The notes beneath the pieces were generated by a model, which saw only the letters and a program-made list of their open reading frames with translations, did not search any database and was not told where the DNA came from. Positions 9,177-17,826 of a stretch of DNA of 64,000 nucleotides are shown here, one piece after another. A program made the position numbers and the translations under genes. This DNA comes from Siansivirga zeaxanthinifaciens CC-SAMT-1 (GTDB lineage: Bacteria > Bacteroidota > Bacteroidia > Flavobacteriales > Flavobacteriaceae): positions 2,774,437-2,838,436 of the forward strand of contig NZ_CP007202.1 of NCBI RefSeq assembly GCF_000941055.1, given 5' to 3'. Within the stretch, counting starts at the first letter, position 1; every line of letters starts with the position of its first letter.

Positions 9177-9815
9177 ATGGCATTAGTAGGAAAAAAATTC
9201 CCAAATTTAAACGTAGACGCAATGAATGAAATGGGCGACACTTTTAAAGTAAACGTCCTTGAAGAAGCAGTTAACAACAAGAAAAAAGTGCTTTTATTCT
9301 GGTATCCAAAAGACTTTACTTTTGTTTGTCCAACAGAATTACATGCATTTCAAGCAGCTTTAGGTGAGTTCGAAAAACGTAACACTATTTTAATTGGTGC
9401 TTCGTGTGATACTCCTGAAGTTCATTTTGCCTGGTTAAATACTTCAAAAGATAACGGTGGAATTGAAGGTGTAACTTACCCAATCCTTGCAGATAGCAAC
9501 AGAAATTTATCTAGTATATTAGGTATTTTAGACATCACTAAAGAAACTTACGATGAAGAAACTGGTACAGTTCAAGTTGAAGGTGATAATGTTACTTACA
9601 GAGCAACTTATTTAATTGACGAAGATGGTGTTGTACAGCACGAAAGCATCAACAATATGCCGCTTGGTAGAAATGTAAATGAATATTTAAGACTTATCGA
9701 TGCCTTAACACACAACCAAAAACATGGTGAAGTTTGTCCAGCAAACTGGGAAGAAGGTAAAGATGCAATGAGTGCCGATAGAAAAGGTGTTGCTAGTTAT
9801 TTAGCATCACATTAA
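9177..9815 (+). CDS. Typical 2-Cys peroxiredoxin (AhpC/TSA family)
   Basis: Reduces hydrogen peroxide and organic peroxides in the cytosol. The peroxidatic cysteine is in FTFVCPTELHAF (about Cys51) and the resolving cysteine near the C-terminus in GEVCPANW (about Cys187), the pattern of typical 2-Cys enzymes that are recycled by thioredoxin or AhpF. The 212-residue length is normal. A clear terminator follows, then a thioredoxin-like gene that may supply the electrons. The gene has a consensus-core promoter 36 nt upstream and is probably well expressed. Confidence 0.95.
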   Translation: MALVGKKFPNLNVDAMNEMGDTFKVNVLEEAVNNKKKVLLFWYPKDFTFVCPTELHAFQAALGEFEKRNTILIGASCDTPEVHFAWLNTSKDNGGIEGVTYPILADSNRNLSSILGILDITKETYDEETGTVQVEGDNVTYRATYLIDEDGVVQHESINNMPLGRNVNEYLRLIDALTHNQKHGEVCPANWEEGKDAMSADRKGVASYLASH

Positions 9816-9830
9816 TCGCACTATTTAAAT

Positions 9831-9870
9831 AGCTAAGTAGTGTTCTCTCTCACGCACTACTTAGCTTTTT
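9831..9870 (+). terminator. Intrinsic terminator after the peroxiredoxin gene
   Basis: AGCTAAGTAGTG (9831-9842) pairs perfectly with CACTACTTAGCT (9855-9866), followed by a T run to 9870. Its position also rules out a start for the thioredoxin gene inside this stem. Confidence 0.85.
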
Positions 9871-9887
9871 CTCAAATAAACTTACTT

Positions 9888-10196
9888 ATGATACAAGAAT
9901 TAGAACAAGATAACTTAGGAGCTATAGTTTCAAGTGAAAATACCGTTGTGGTGCAATACTCGGCAACATGGTGTGGCAACTGTAGAATTATGAAACCTAA
10001 ATTTAAAAAATTAGCTTCAGAAAACGAAAATGTAACTTTCGTAATCGCCGATGCAGAAAAATTTCCTGAAAGCCGTAAACTTGCTACAGTTGATAATTTA
10101 CCAACGTTTGCCATTTTTAAAGATGGAGCGTTTGTAAATCAAGTTCAAACTAACAAATTTGAGGTTTTAAAGGAATTAGTAGACGAATCTATTTAA
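9888..10196 (+). CDS. Thioredoxin-family protein with CGNC active site
   Basis: 102 residues, a single thioredoxin domain. The redox motif is WCGNCR instead of the standard WCGPC; cis-proline is in NLPTFAIF. Start chosen at 9888 (MIQELEQDN), because the longer reading frame from 9840 would begin inside the upstream terminator stem. Such proteins reduce peroxiredoxins or act as general disulfide reductases. The Pro-to-Asn change in the active site should alter redox potential. It is followed after 9 nt by a conserved 85-residue protein gene. Confidence 0.9.
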   Translation: MIQELEQDNLGAIVSSENTVVVQYSATWCGNCRIMKPKFKKLASENENVTFVIADAEKFPESRKLATVDNLPTFAIFKDGAFVNQVQTNKFEVLKELVDESI

Positions 10197-10205
10197 TTAC
10201 GATTT

Positions 10206-10463
10206 ATGAAATTACCTGTAATTAAACACCTCACACAGTTTATTGAAGACAATGATGAAGATTTTATAATTGAAACCATTGAAACTCTTGAAGCCCTTAC
10301 CGAAGTTCCTTCTTTAAAAGATGAAGAATTAGATGTTATTGGAGAACTTATTTCTAATATGTATGGTGCTGTAGAAGTGAATAAAATGATAAAATCTGGT
10401 ACTCCAAAAAAGGAAGCGTTAAACAATTTTATGTCGCGTGTACTTGGGTCTATAGATAAATAA
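10206..10463 (+). CDS. Small conserved flavobacterial protein (DUF6952-like), unknown function
   Basis: 85 residues, acidic, soluble, mostly helical, beginning MKLPVIKHLTQFIEDNDED. No cysteines, membrane segment or motif. It follows the thioredoxin-like gene by 9 nt, so the two share a transcript that ends at the strong hairpin at 10481. I recall this combination (peroxiredoxin, thioredoxin, this small protein) from other flavobacteria, which suggests a link with peroxide defence. The DUF assignment is from memory and unverified. Confidence 0.75.
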   Translation: MKLPVIKHLTQFIEDNDEDFIIETIETLEALTEVPSLKDEELDVIGELISNMYGAVEVNKMIKSGTPKKEALNNFMSRVLGSIDK

Positions 10464-10480
10464 ATTCTGGATAAATTAAA

Positions 10481-10517
10481 ACAAAAGAGCTGGCTTAAAG
10501 CCAGCTCTTTTGTTTTT
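10481..10517. terminator. Bidirectional intrinsic terminator
   Basis: A perfect 16-bp inverted repeat (ACAAAAGAGCTGGCTT at 10481-10496, centred on 10497) with A- and T-runs on both sides. It sits between the convergent small-protein operon and the NADH dehydrogenase gene and can serve both. Confidence 0.9.
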
Positions 10518-10522
10518 ATAAA

Positions 10523-11809
10523 CTATTGTATACGATGCTTCTTTTTATAAGGCCTAATTATTAAGCGCGCTTCTCTATCAAAACGAATGTAATTATACAC
10601 CCAATTAATAAAAACAACCATTCGGTTTCTAAAACCAATTAAGAAAAACAAGTGAACAAACATCCAAACGTACCAAGCAAAAACGCCCTGAAATCTTATT
10701 TTTGGTAAATCTACAACCGCTTTATTTCTGCCAATAGTTGCCATAGCGCCTTTATCGTTATACACAAAAGGCACCATCGGTTTGTTTTCTATCAATTTTA
10801 ATAAATTTTCGCCTAATTGTTTTCCTTGTTGAATGGCTGGTTGCGCCATCATAGGCAAACCATCGGGAAATTCGGGAGAAACCATAGAAGCCACATCGCC
10901 TACTGCAAAAATATCGTCATAACCTTTTACCTGACTAAATTCATTCACCAACAATCGGTTGGAGCGGGTTACAAAGTCTCCCGCATCTAAACCTTTTATA
11001 GTAGCGCCCTTTACCCCTGCTGCCCAAATTAAAGTAGCCGTTTCAAAAGTTAAATCGGTATTGGTTGTTACCGTTTTCCCATCATAATTAGTCACCCTAA
11101 TATTTTTCCATATATTAACTCCCAGTTTTTCTAAAAAATCTTCTGCTTTAGCCGATGCTTGTGCGCTCATGCCCTTTAAAATGCAATCGCTAGACTGTAT
11201 AACATTAATTTGAACCAAACGCGTATCTAAATCGGGGTAATCTTTGGGTAAAATACCTTTTTTAATTTCAGCTAAAGCGCCTGCTAATTCAACACCTGTT
11301 GGACCTCCACCAACAATAACAAAATTCATTAAAGCATTACGTTCTATTAAATCGGTTGTTAAAAGTGCCTCTTCAAAGTTTTCAAGAATTAAACTTCGTA
11401 GGTTTAACGATTGTGGTATGGTTTTCATGGCCATACTATGGGCTTCAATCTCTTTGTTGCCAAAATAATTTGTTTCCGATCCCGAAGCAATTACCAAATA
11501 ATCATATTTAAGGGTTCCTATATCGGTAATAATCTTCTTTTTTTCGGCATCAATTTGTTCAACATTAGCTAATCGAAAAATAAAATTTGGAAAATCTTTT
11601 AGAATTTTTCTAATAGGATATGCAATAGAATCGGGCTCTAATCCGCCTGTAGAAACTTGATATAATAAGGGTTGAAACGTGTGATAATTATTTTTATCCA
11701 GTAAAACAACCTGTACCTCTTTTTTAGATAATTTTTTTGCTAGAGAAATTCCAGCAAAACCACCTCCTATAATTACGACACGAGGAAAACTTGTTCTTGG
11801 TATATTCAT
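10523..11809 (-). CDS. ndh: Type II NADH:quinone oxidoreductase (NDH-2)
   Basis: Non-proton-pumping respiratory NADH dehydrogenase, a peripheral inner-membrane flavoprotein. Two dinucleotide-binding folds: FAD site VVIIGGGFAGISLAKKL near the N-terminus and NADH site FVIVGGGPTGVELAGAL at about residues 163-179. The second FAD motif is near IFAVGDVA. The C-terminal region is hydrophobic and basic (WYVWMFVHLFFLIGFRNR), the usual membrane anchor of NDH-2. The 428-residue length is normal. It passes electrons to menaquinone and then to terminal oxidases such as the bd oxidase encoded near 52 kb. A consensus core lies just upstream. Confidence 0.92.
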   Translation of the reverse strand: MNIPRTSFPRVVIIGGGFAGISLAKKLSKKEVQVVLLDKNNYHTFQPLLYQVSTGGLEPDSIAYPIRKILKDFPNFIFRLANVEQIDAEKKKIITDIGTLKYDYLVIASGSETNYFGNKEIEAHSMAMKTIPQSLNLRSLILENFEEALLTTDLIERNALMNFVIVGGGPTGVELAGALAEIKKGILPKDYPDLDTRLVQINVIQSSDCILKGMSAQASAKAEDFLEKLGVNIWKNIRVTNYDGKTVTTNTDLTFETATLIWAAGVKGATIKGLDAGDFVTRSNRLLVNEFSQVKGYDDIFAVGDVASMVSPEFPDGLPMMAQPAIQQGKQLGENLLKLIENKPMVPFVYNDKGAMATIGRNKAVVDLPKIRFQGVFAWYVWMFVHLFFLIGFRNRMVVFINWVYNYIRFDREARLIIRPYKKKHRIQ

Positions 11810-11826
11810 AAACTAAATGTTACTAA

Positions 11827-11834
11827 CAAAGGTA
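11827..11834 (-). promoter_or_regulatory. Promoter core of ndh
   Basis: The reverse strand reads TACCTTTG, an exact TAnnTTTG core, 17 nt before the ndh ATG, implying a short leader of roughly a dozen nucleotides. No TTG at the expected distance. Confidence 0.5.
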
Positions 11835-11923
11835 AGAAAAGATATAAATTTATATGCTTCTAAATTCGTTATTCGGATTAGGTTTCGTAAATTCGTGGAC
11901 TGAAATAACGATTAAATTAAATC

Positions 11924-13300
11924 ATGAGTAAATACGATATTATTGTTCTTGGAAGTGGTCCTGGTGGTTATGTTACAGCTATTAGAGCATCACAGTTAGG
12001 TTTTAAAACTGCAATTGTAGAAAAAGAAAATCTTGGTGGCGTATGTTTAAATTGGGGTTGTATTCCAACGAAAGCCTTATTAAAATCGGCGCAGGTATTT
12101 GAATACCTTAAACATGCTGGTGATTACGGTTTATCTGTAAAAGAATACGATAAAGATTTTAATGCGGTTGTACAACGCAGCAGAAGCGTTGCCGATGGCA
12201 TGAGCAAAGGCGTTCAATTCTTAATGAAAAAGAACAAAATAGATGTTATTGAAGGTTATGGTAAATTAAAACCAGGTAAAAAAGTTGATGTAGACGGTAC
12301 AGAATATAGCGCCGATAACATTATTATTGCTACTGGAGCGCGTTCTCGCGAGTTACCAAACTTACCTCAAGATGGTAAAAAAGTAATTGGTTACAGACAG
12401 GCAATGACATTAACCGAGCAACCTAAAAAAATGATTGTTGTAGGTTCTGGAGCTATTGGTATTGAGTTCGCTTATTTCTATAATTCTATGGGTACAAAAG
12501 TAACTATAGTAGAATATTTACCAAATATTGTTCCTGTTGAGGACGAAGATGTATCTAAACAACTAGAACGTTCATTCAAGAAAAGTGGTGTTAACATTAT
12601 GACTTCTGCCGAAGTTACTACAGTTGATACTTCTGGTGAAGGTGTAAAAGCCACAGTTAAAACAAGTAAAGGTGAAGAAGTTTTAGAAGCCGATATTATT
12701 TTAAGTGCTGTTGGAATTAAAACAAACATTGAAAACATTGGTTTAGAAGATGTTGGTATTGTTGTAGATAGAGATAAGATTTTAGTAAACGATTATTACC
12801 AAACAAACATACCAGGATATTATGCTATTGGAGATGTAACTCCTGGGCCAGCATTAGCGCACGTTGCTTCTGCCGAAGGTATTCTTTGTGTTGAAAAACT
12901 AGCCAATATGCATGTTGAACCATTAGATTACGGTAATATTCCTGGATGTACGTATTGTACTCCTGAAATTGCAAGTGTTGGTTTAACCGAAAAACAAGCT
13001 AGAGAAAAAGGTATCGATATTAAAGTTGGTAAGTTTCCGTTCTCTGCATCTGGTAAAGCAAGTGCAGGTGGAAATAAAGATGGCTTTGTAAAAGTTATTT
13101 TTGATGCTAAATATGGCGAATGGTTAGGTTGCCATATGATTGGTGCTGGTGTTACCGATATGATTGCAGAAGCCGTTTTAGGTAGAAAACTTGAAACAAC
13201 AGGTCATGATGTATTAAAAGCTATTCACCCTCACCCAACTATGAGTGAAGCCGTTATGGAAGCTGTAGCTGCTGCTTACGATGAAGTAATACACATCTAA
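11924..13300 (+). CDS. lpdA: Dihydrolipoyl dehydrogenase (E3)
   Basis: FAD-dependent disulfide oxidoreductase that reoxidises lipoamide in pyruvate and 2-oxoglutarate dehydrogenase complexes. FAD motif VLGSGPGGY (about 7-15), redox disulfide in GGVCLNWGCIPTK (about 38-50), NAD motif VVGSGAIGIEF, and the C-terminal catalytic HPHPTMSEA (His-Glu pair). 458 residues is normal. It stands alone, away from E1/E2 genes, as is frequent in Bacteroidota. It ends in a strong bidirectional terminator. Confidence 0.96.
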   Translation: MSKYDIIVLGSGPGGYVTAIRASQLGFKTAIVEKENLGGVCLNWGCIPTKALLKSAQVFEYLKHAGDYGLSVKEYDKDFNAVVQRSRSVADGMSKGVQFLMKKNKIDVIEGYGKLKPGKKVDVDGTEYSADNIIIATGARSRELPNLPQDGKKVIGYRQAMTLTEQPKKMIVVGSGAIGIEFAYFYNSMGTKVTIVEYLPNIVPVEDEDVSKQLERSFKKSGVNIMTSAEVTTVDTSGEGVKATVKTSKGEEVLEADIILSAVGIKTNIENIGLEDVGIVVDRDKILVNDYYQTNIPGYYAIGDVTPGPALAHVASAEGILCVEKLANMHVEPLDYGNIPGCTYCTPEIASVGLTEKQAREKGIDIKVGKFPFSASGKASAGGNKDGFVKVIFDAKYGEWLGCHMIGAGVTDMIAEAVLGRKLETTGHDVLKAIHPHPTMSEAVMEAVAAAYDEVIHI

Positions 13301-13321
13301 TACATTTTAGATACTATAAAT

Positions 13322-13364
13322 AAAAAAGGTGCGATTCATAAAGTTTTGAATCGCACCTTTTTTT
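13322..13364. terminator. Bidirectional terminator between lpdA and aroQ
   Basis: AAAAAAGGTGCGATTCA (13322-13338) pairs with TGAATCGCACCTTTTTT, loop of 8 nt, flanked by A and T runs. It suits the convergent ends of lpdA and aroQ. Confidence 0.9.
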
Positions 13365-13394
13365 AAAATTATTTAAGCTAAACTTAAACATATA

Positions 13395-13811
13395 CTATAT
13401 AAAACTATGAATAGCAAGCTCATAGCTTTGCATACCAAAACCAAGAATAACCCCTTTAGCGTTAGGTGATATGTAAGATTGATGTCTAAATTCTTCTCTG
13501 CCAAATGTATTTGAAATATGTACTTCTACAACAGGTGTTTCTATACCTTTTATAGCATCTCCAATAGCAATAGAAGTATGCGTGTAAGCACCGGCGTTAA
13601 TTATAATACCATCATAACTAAAACCAACTTCGTGCATTTTATTAATTATTTCGCCTTCAACATTCGATTGGTAATATTCTAAATCGACGTTAGCATATTT
13701 TTTTTTAACGGTATCAAAAAACTCGGTAAAAGTTAAACTTCCGTAAATTGCCGGTTCTCTTTTACCTAGTAAATTAAGATTGGGTCCGTTAATAATTATT
13801 AGTTTTTTCAT
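13395..13811 (-). CDS. aroQ: 3-dehydroquinate dehydratase, type II
   Basis: Third step of the shikimate pathway, 3-dehydroquinate to 3-dehydroshikimate. 138 residues, the usual size of the dodecameric type II enzyme. Motifs: IINGPNLNLLGKREPAIYG with the catalytic Tyr, the active-site segment INAGAYTHTS, and VEVHISN. The gene is 24 nt downstream of a secreted-protein gene on the same strand. Confidence 0.97.
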   Translation of the reverse strand: MKKLIIINGPNLNLLGKREPAIYGSLTFTEFFDTVKKKYANVDLEYYQSNVEGEIINKMHEVGFSYDGIIINAGAYTHTSIAIGDAIKGIETPVVEVHISNTFGREEFRHQSYISPNAKGVILGFGMQSYELAIHSFI

Positions 13812-13835
13812 TAAGTAAAAATATTAAAAATAATG

Positions 13836-14717
13836 TTATTTATTTTTTAAAAAATCTATCTGAGTAGTTTCATTAAGCTTCAAATTAGAAGTGGCCTTAA
13901 TTGTGTTTACGCCATCTTCAATTTGAACAATAACAGTGTTTGGAGCAATTTGCCCTTCATTATTTGCCTTGATTTTAACCGACGTTTTCTGTGCTTTTAA
14001 TTCTATTTTAATTTTTCGCTTTTCGTTTTTTGCTTCATAGTTATTAAGCACAACTTCACCATTAACAAAAACAGAAATTTTATCTCCATCTTCTTTGCCA
14101 CCATCAAAAACAGTTAATGTAATTGTATTAGCCTTAGAAAACACACTTAAAACTTCGTTTTTACGTAAAACATTTAACTTACCAGCATCCATTAATTTTA
14201 AAGAACTCATTTTTGCTTTTATACTATCTGGTACCATCTTAGAATTTGATATTTTTTTAGATACCTTTTGAATACGTTTTTCTACAGACTCTTGTGTATT
14301 TAAAAATATTTTCCCATCTATACATTGCGTATTATCTGAAAAAAGCCCGACAAAATTTGTTTTAATATTTTTAGATTTATCTAGATTAAAATTTTTCACA
14401 GTAGCATGCACAAAGCAAAAATCCTGTTGAGAGACAGGAGATTTTGTGTAAACAATACCTGTTTCACGAAAATTTAGTTCATTTTTATCTTTTAAATATT
14501 CACCAAATATATTAGACTGTGTTTCGTGGTCTCCACCTAAATCGGTAACAGAATAACCTTTAATTTTCCCATTATTCTCGGTGAAACTTAATTTATAAGT
14601 AATAGACAAAGAATCGCTTAAAACCACCGCTCCAAAATAATTAAATTCATTCTGCGCCGCTGATTTTAAAATAATGCTAAAAAAAAGTAAACAAACTAAA
14701 CATATTCTTAAATTCAT
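13836..14717 (-). CDS. Secreted protein of unknown function
   Basis: 293 residues with a clear Sec signal peptide (MNLRICLVCLLFFSIILKSAA followed by Q), so periplasmic or outer-membrane facing. The mature part is mostly beta-type with no catalytic motif I recognise. Its first half (FNYFGAVVLSDSLSITYKLSF, split by GYSVTDLGGDHE) resembles a lipocalin- or avidin-like small barrel found in flavobacterial hypotheticals, but this is only an impression. The second half contains an Ig-like segment (ITLTVFDGGKEDGDKISVFVN) with VNGEV and an amphipathic ending. Confidence 0.75.
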   Translation of the reverse strand: MNLRICLVCLLFFSIILKSAAQNEFNYFGAVVLSDSLSITYKLSFTENNGKIKGYSVTDLGGDHETQSNIFGEYLKDKNELNFRETGIVYTKSPVSQQDFCFVHATVKNFNLDKSKNIKTNFVGLFSDNTQCIDGKIFLNTQESVEKRIQKVSKKISNSKMVPDSIKAKMSSLKLMDAGKLNVLRKNEVLSVFSKANTITLTVFDGGKEDGDKISVFVNGEVVLNNYEAKNEKRKIKIELKAQKTSVKIKANNEGQIAPNTVIVQIEDGVNTIKATSNLKLNETTQIDFLKNK

Positions 14718-14744
14718 AGTCTTTTTTTTCCTAAATTAGACTTA

Positions 14745-14752
14745 CAAACATA
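14745..14752 (-). promoter_or_regulatory. Promoter core of the secreted-protein/aroQ unit
   Basis: Reverse-strand TATGTTTG, an exact TAnnTTTG core, 27 nt before the ATG at 14717. Only the core supports it. The divergent TM2 gene starts 12 nt further on, so the two promoters must overlap. Confidence 0.45.
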
Positions 14753-14764
14753 AATCAATTAATT

Positions 14765-15103
14765 ATGAAAATTAAATTATTACTTTCCTTTTTAATGGTA
14801 GTCTTAATGTACTCTACCAGTTATGCATCTTTTCCGGTTAAAAGATCACACACTACAACAAACAACACAGAAGTTACTACCACAAGTAGTACTGTTGATG
14901 TTTTAACTCCTATTGCTACGGTAGCAGCTAAAGACAAATGGGTTGGTGTGGCGTTATGGTTCTTTTTAGGTTGGCCATTTGCAGCACATAGATGGTATTA
15001 TAAAAAACCTGTACTGTATAATATTTTATTTATTGTAACTCTTGGAGGACTAGGTATCTGGGCTATTATTGATTTAATTAACATCCTTACCGATAATTTC
15101 TAA
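14765..15103 (+). CDS. TM2-domain membrane protein
   Basis: 112 residues. An N-terminal signal peptide (about 1-21) precedes a Thr/Ser-rich linker, then a TM2 domain: two helices joined by a tight turn with the signature WFFLGWPFAAHRWYYKK and GGLGIWAIIDLINIL. TM2 proteins are small inner-membrane proteins of unknown biochemical role. Divergent from the secreted-protein gene and terminated by its own hairpin. Confidence 0.88.
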   Translation: MKIKLLLSFLMVVLMYSTSYASFPVKRSHTTTNNTEVTTTSSTVDVLTPIATVAAKDKWVGVALWFFLGWPFAAHRWYYKKPVLYNILFIVTLGGLGIWAIIDLINILTDNF

Positions 15104-15117
15104 TTAAAAATTTAAAT

Positions 15118-15151
15118 AAAAGACCAATCAAATATATTTGATTGGTCTTTT
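15118..15151. terminator. Terminator after the TM2 gene
   Basis: Near-continuous palindrome AAAGACCAATCAAATA / TATTTGATTGGTCTTT with T tail, directly after the TM2 stop codon. Confidence 0.85.
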
Positions 15152-15164
15152 AAATGTTACAAAC

Positions 15165-15197
15165 AAAAAAAGGAAGCAAATGCTTCCTTTTTTTTAT
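15165..15197. terminator. Terminator of the 57-residue protein gene (reverse strand)
   Basis: AAAAAAAGGAAGCA / TGCTTCCTTTTTTT with a 2-nt centre. The run of T on the reverse strand fits termination of the small gene at 15210-15383; it can also act as a back-up for the forward TM2 transcript. Confidence 0.8.
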
Positions 15198-15209
15198 GAT
15201 ACTATTTAA

Positions 15210-15383
15210 TTAAGCATTTCGTTTAGCTTTTTTTTCTTCTCTTATTTCTTTTATTCTTTCAATTAAAGATCCTCCAATCCAATAAGGAATTACAAAGGTT
15301 AGTAAAAATATCATTAACCAAAATCCAATAGTAAGTATGGTTAAAAAAGCTAGAAATCCTAAATATTGGTCAAATTCGAACAT
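15210..15383 (-). CDS. Small single-span membrane protein, 57 residues
   Basis: Reads MFEFDQYLGFLAFLTILTIG..., with one long or two tightly packed hydrophobic segments (about 8-38) and a basic/acidic C-terminal tail (LIERIKEIREEKKAKRNA) that would lie in the cytoplasm. It has a clean ATG, a stop 12 nt before a strong terminator, and no competing reading frame, which together make it a real gene. I do not recognise the family. It lies between the TM2 gene and a peroxiredoxin gene. Confidence 0.7.
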   Translation of the reverse strand: MFEFDQYLGFLAFLTILTIGFWLMIFLLTFVIPYWIGGSLIERIKEIREEKKAKRNA

Positions 15384-15473
15384 AATTGTAAGTGTCTTTA
15401 ATATATCTTAAGCAAAGATAATGTAACATATTTTGTTAAACAATAGTTAACCTAAAATTTATTAACAGCTATA

Positions 15474-16115
15474 TTAACTTAAATCTGGTTGAGGCGTCAT
15501 GCGTAAATAGGGTTTAATTTCTGTATGCCCTTTTGGAAACAACGCTGGTATCTCCTCATTTTTAACCGCTGGAGAGATAACACAATCGTCGCCACTTTGC
15601 CAGTTGGCAGGCGTCGCTAGTTTATGGTATGCCGTTAATTGTAATGAATCTATCACACGAAGTAATTCATCAAAATTTCTACCTGTTGATGCTGGATAAG
15701 TAATAATTAATTTCACTTTTTTATCGTTTCCTATAACAAAAACAGAACGTACAGTAAATTTATCACTAGCATTTGGATGAATCATATCGTATAATTCTGA
15801 AACCTTTCTATCTTCATCGGCAATTATTGGAAAGTTAACCGTTGTATTTTGAGTTTCATTTATATCTTTTATCCACCCCATGTGCGATTCTAAACCATCT
15901 ACACTTAATGCAACTACCTTAACGTTGCGTTTATCAAATTCTGGTTTATACTTTGCAACAGTACCTAATTCGGTAGTACATACAGGAGTATAGTCTGCTG
16001 GATGAGAAAACAAAATTCCCCAACTATCTCCTAACCATTCGTGGAAATTAATTTCACCTTCAGAAGATTTTGCTGTAAAATTTGGAGCTGTATCTCCTAA
16101 TCTAATTGTTGCCAT
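15474..16115 (-). CDS. 1-Cys peroxiredoxin (Prx6-type)
   Basis: 213 residues. The peroxidatic cysteine lies in the Prx6 motif HPADYTPVCTTELG (about residues 38-51). The C-terminal domain is the Prx6 form (LRVIDSLQLTAYHKLATPANW, split by its usual residues, then GDDCVI). It reduces peroxides in the cytosol, with a resolving thiol from another molecule. It is a different subfamily from the 2-Cys enzyme at 9.2 kb, so the window holds two unlinked peroxide reductases. No promoter core is evident upstream. Confidence 0.92.
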   Translation of the reverse strand: MATIRLGDTAPNFTAKSSEGEINFHEWLGDSWGILFSHPADYTPVCTTELGTVAKYKPEFDKRNVKVVALSVDGLESHMGWIKDINETQNTTVNFPIIADEDRKVSELYDMIHPNASDKFTVRSVFVIGNDKKVKLIITYPASTGRNFDELLRVIDSLQLTAYHKLATPANWQSGDDCVISPAVKNEEIPALFPKGHTEIKPYLRMTPQPDLS

Positions 16116-16255
16116 AATTGTTATTTTTTCTTAAACTTTAATTCCTACTAAATTAATCAATTTAATATAATTAACAAAACAAGTTCGTTATAAGTTTGTT
16201 AAAAAATACTTATAAAAACTAACATATATCATGCGTGTTAACCTAGTAAAATAGT

Positions 16256-16263
16256 TAACTTTG
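16256..16263 (+). promoter_or_regulatory. Promoter core of fumC
   Basis: TAACTTTG is an exact TAnnTTTG core 24 nt before the fumC ATG. The upstream TTG is not at the expected spacing. Confidence 0.5.
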
Positions 16264-16287
16264 TGTAGTTAATTAAATCATTTTAAG

Positions 16288-17685
16288 ATGAGTTTTAGAA
16301 TAGAAAAAGATACAATGGGCGAGGTTAAAGTGCCTGCCAATAAACTTTGGGGAGCTCAAACCGAGCGCTCTAGAAATAATTTTAAAATAGGCCCTTCTGC
16401 GTCTATGCCACTAGAAATAATCTATGGTTTTGCATATTTAAAAAAGGCTGCTGCTTACACCAATTGTGAACTAGGCGTTTTACCAATTGAGAAACGCGAC
16501 TTAATTGCAGCTGTTTGTAATGAAATATTAGAAGGTAAGCACGACGACCAATTTCCGCTGGTAATCTGGCAAACAGGTTCGGGTACACAAAGTAACATGA
16601 ATGTAAACGAAGTAATTGCAAACAGAGCACAACAATTAGCAGGAAAAATTATTGGTGAAGGCGAAAAGGCCATTCAACCGAATGATGATGTTAATAAATC
16701 GCAATCTTCTAACGATACGTTTCCAACGGGTATGCATATTGCAGCTTACAAAAAAATTGTTGAAGTAACCATTCCGGGAGTAAAGCAATTACGAGATACC
16801 TTAAAGAAAAAATCTGAAGAGTTTAAATCTGTTGTAAAAATTGGTCGTACCCATTTAATGGATGCTACTCCTTTAACCTTAGGTCAAGAATTATCGGGTT
16901 ATGTAGCTCAATTAGATCATGGATTAAAAGCCCTAGAAAATACCTTACCACATTTAAGTGAACTCGCATTAGGTGGAACAGCCGTAGGAACTGGTTTAAA
17001 CACACCAAAAGGTTATAGTAAACGCGTTGCCGAATATATTGCCGAGTTTACAGGCTTACCTTTTGTTACTGCACCCAACAAATTTGAAGCCTTAGCTGCT
17101 CACGATGCCCTAGTTGAAACTCACGGAGCACTAAAACAACTAGCCGTATCTTTAAATAAAATAGCTAACGATATTAGAATGATGGCTTCTGGCCCCAGAA
17201 GTGGTATTGGAGAAATTATAATCCCTGCAAATGAACCAGGAAGTTCAATTATGCCAGGAAAAGTTAATCCAACTCAATGTGAAGCATTAACTATGGTTTG
17301 TGCTCAAGTTTTAGGAAATGATGTTGCTATTTCTGTTGGCGGACTTCAAGGTCATTACGAATTAAACGTTTTCAAACCAGTTATGGCAGCCAATGTTTTA
17401 CAATCTGCTCAATTAATAGGTGATGCTTGTGTGAGTTTTGATGAAAATTGTGCTATTGGCATAGAGCCTAATTATGAAGTAATAAAAACGTTATTAAACA
17501 ATTCTTTAATGCTTGTTACTGCTTTAAATACTAAAATAGGATATTATAAAGCTGCTGAAATTGCTAATACTGCACATAAAAACGGTACTACTTTAAAACA
17601 AGAAGCTGTTAATTTAGGGTATGTTACTGCTGAAGATTATGATGAATGGGTAAAACCAGAAGACATGGTTGGTAGTTTAAAATAA
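16288..17685 (+). CDS. fumC: Class II fumarate hydratase
   Basis: TCA-cycle hydration of fumarate to malate; oxygen-stable, cluster-free homotetramer. 465 residues, normal. Signatures: [12 protein letters not shown] at the N-terminus, [15 protein letters not shown], the catalytic His region [13 protein letters not shown], and the superfamily signature [16 protein letters not shown]. Monocistronic between its own promoter core and the terminator at 17704. Confidence 0.97.
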   Translation: MSFRIEKDTMGEVKVPANKLWGAQTERSRNNFKIGPSASMPLEIIYGFAYLKKAAAYTNCELGVLPIEKRDLIAAVCNEILEGKHDDQFPLVIWQTGSGTQSNMNVNEVIANRAQQLAGKIIGEGEKAIQPNDDVNKSQSSNDTFPTGMHIAAYKKIVEVTIPGVKQLRDTLKKKSEEFKSVVKIGRTHLMDATPLTLGQELSGYVAQLDHGLKALENTLPHLSELALGGTAVGTGLNTPKGYSKRVAEYIAEFTGLPFVTAPNKFEALAAHDALVETHGALKQLAVSLNKIANDIRMMASGPRSGIGEIIIPANEPGSSIMPGKVNPTQCEALTMVCAQVLGNDVAISVGGLQGHYELNVFKPVMAANVLQSAQLIGDACVSFDENCAIGIEPNYEVIKTLLNNSLMLVTALNTKIGYYKAAEIANTAHKNGTTLKQEAVNLGYVTAEDYDEWVKPEDMVGSLK

Positions 17686-17703
17686 GCTACTATCTTAAAA
17701 AAT

Positions 17704-17741
17704 AAAAAAACAGGTAAATTTACATTTACCTGTTTTTTTTT
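17704..17741. terminator. Terminator after fumC
   Basis: AAAAAACAGGTAAAT / ATTTACCTGTTTTTT with a TTAC loop and a long T run. It lies between convergent fumC and the Crp-like gene. Confidence 0.88.
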
Positions 17742-17826
17742 GGTTGGTTAGTTTTAAATCCGAATAATTTCTTATTGGAAATCATTCAAATATATAAAAT
17801 AACAACCTCTAAATTGTTAACATTTG

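Noticed and set aside
9840-9887. Longer thioredoxin frame beginning at 9840
   Set aside because: It starts within the perfect terminator stem of the preceding gene, and the extra 16 residues are not thioredoxin-like; ATG 9888 fits.
15416-15460. GTAAC and GTTAAC motifs near the second peroxiredoxin gene
   Set aside because: The spacing is 7 or more instead of 4, and no TAnnTTTG core is correctly placed on either strand.
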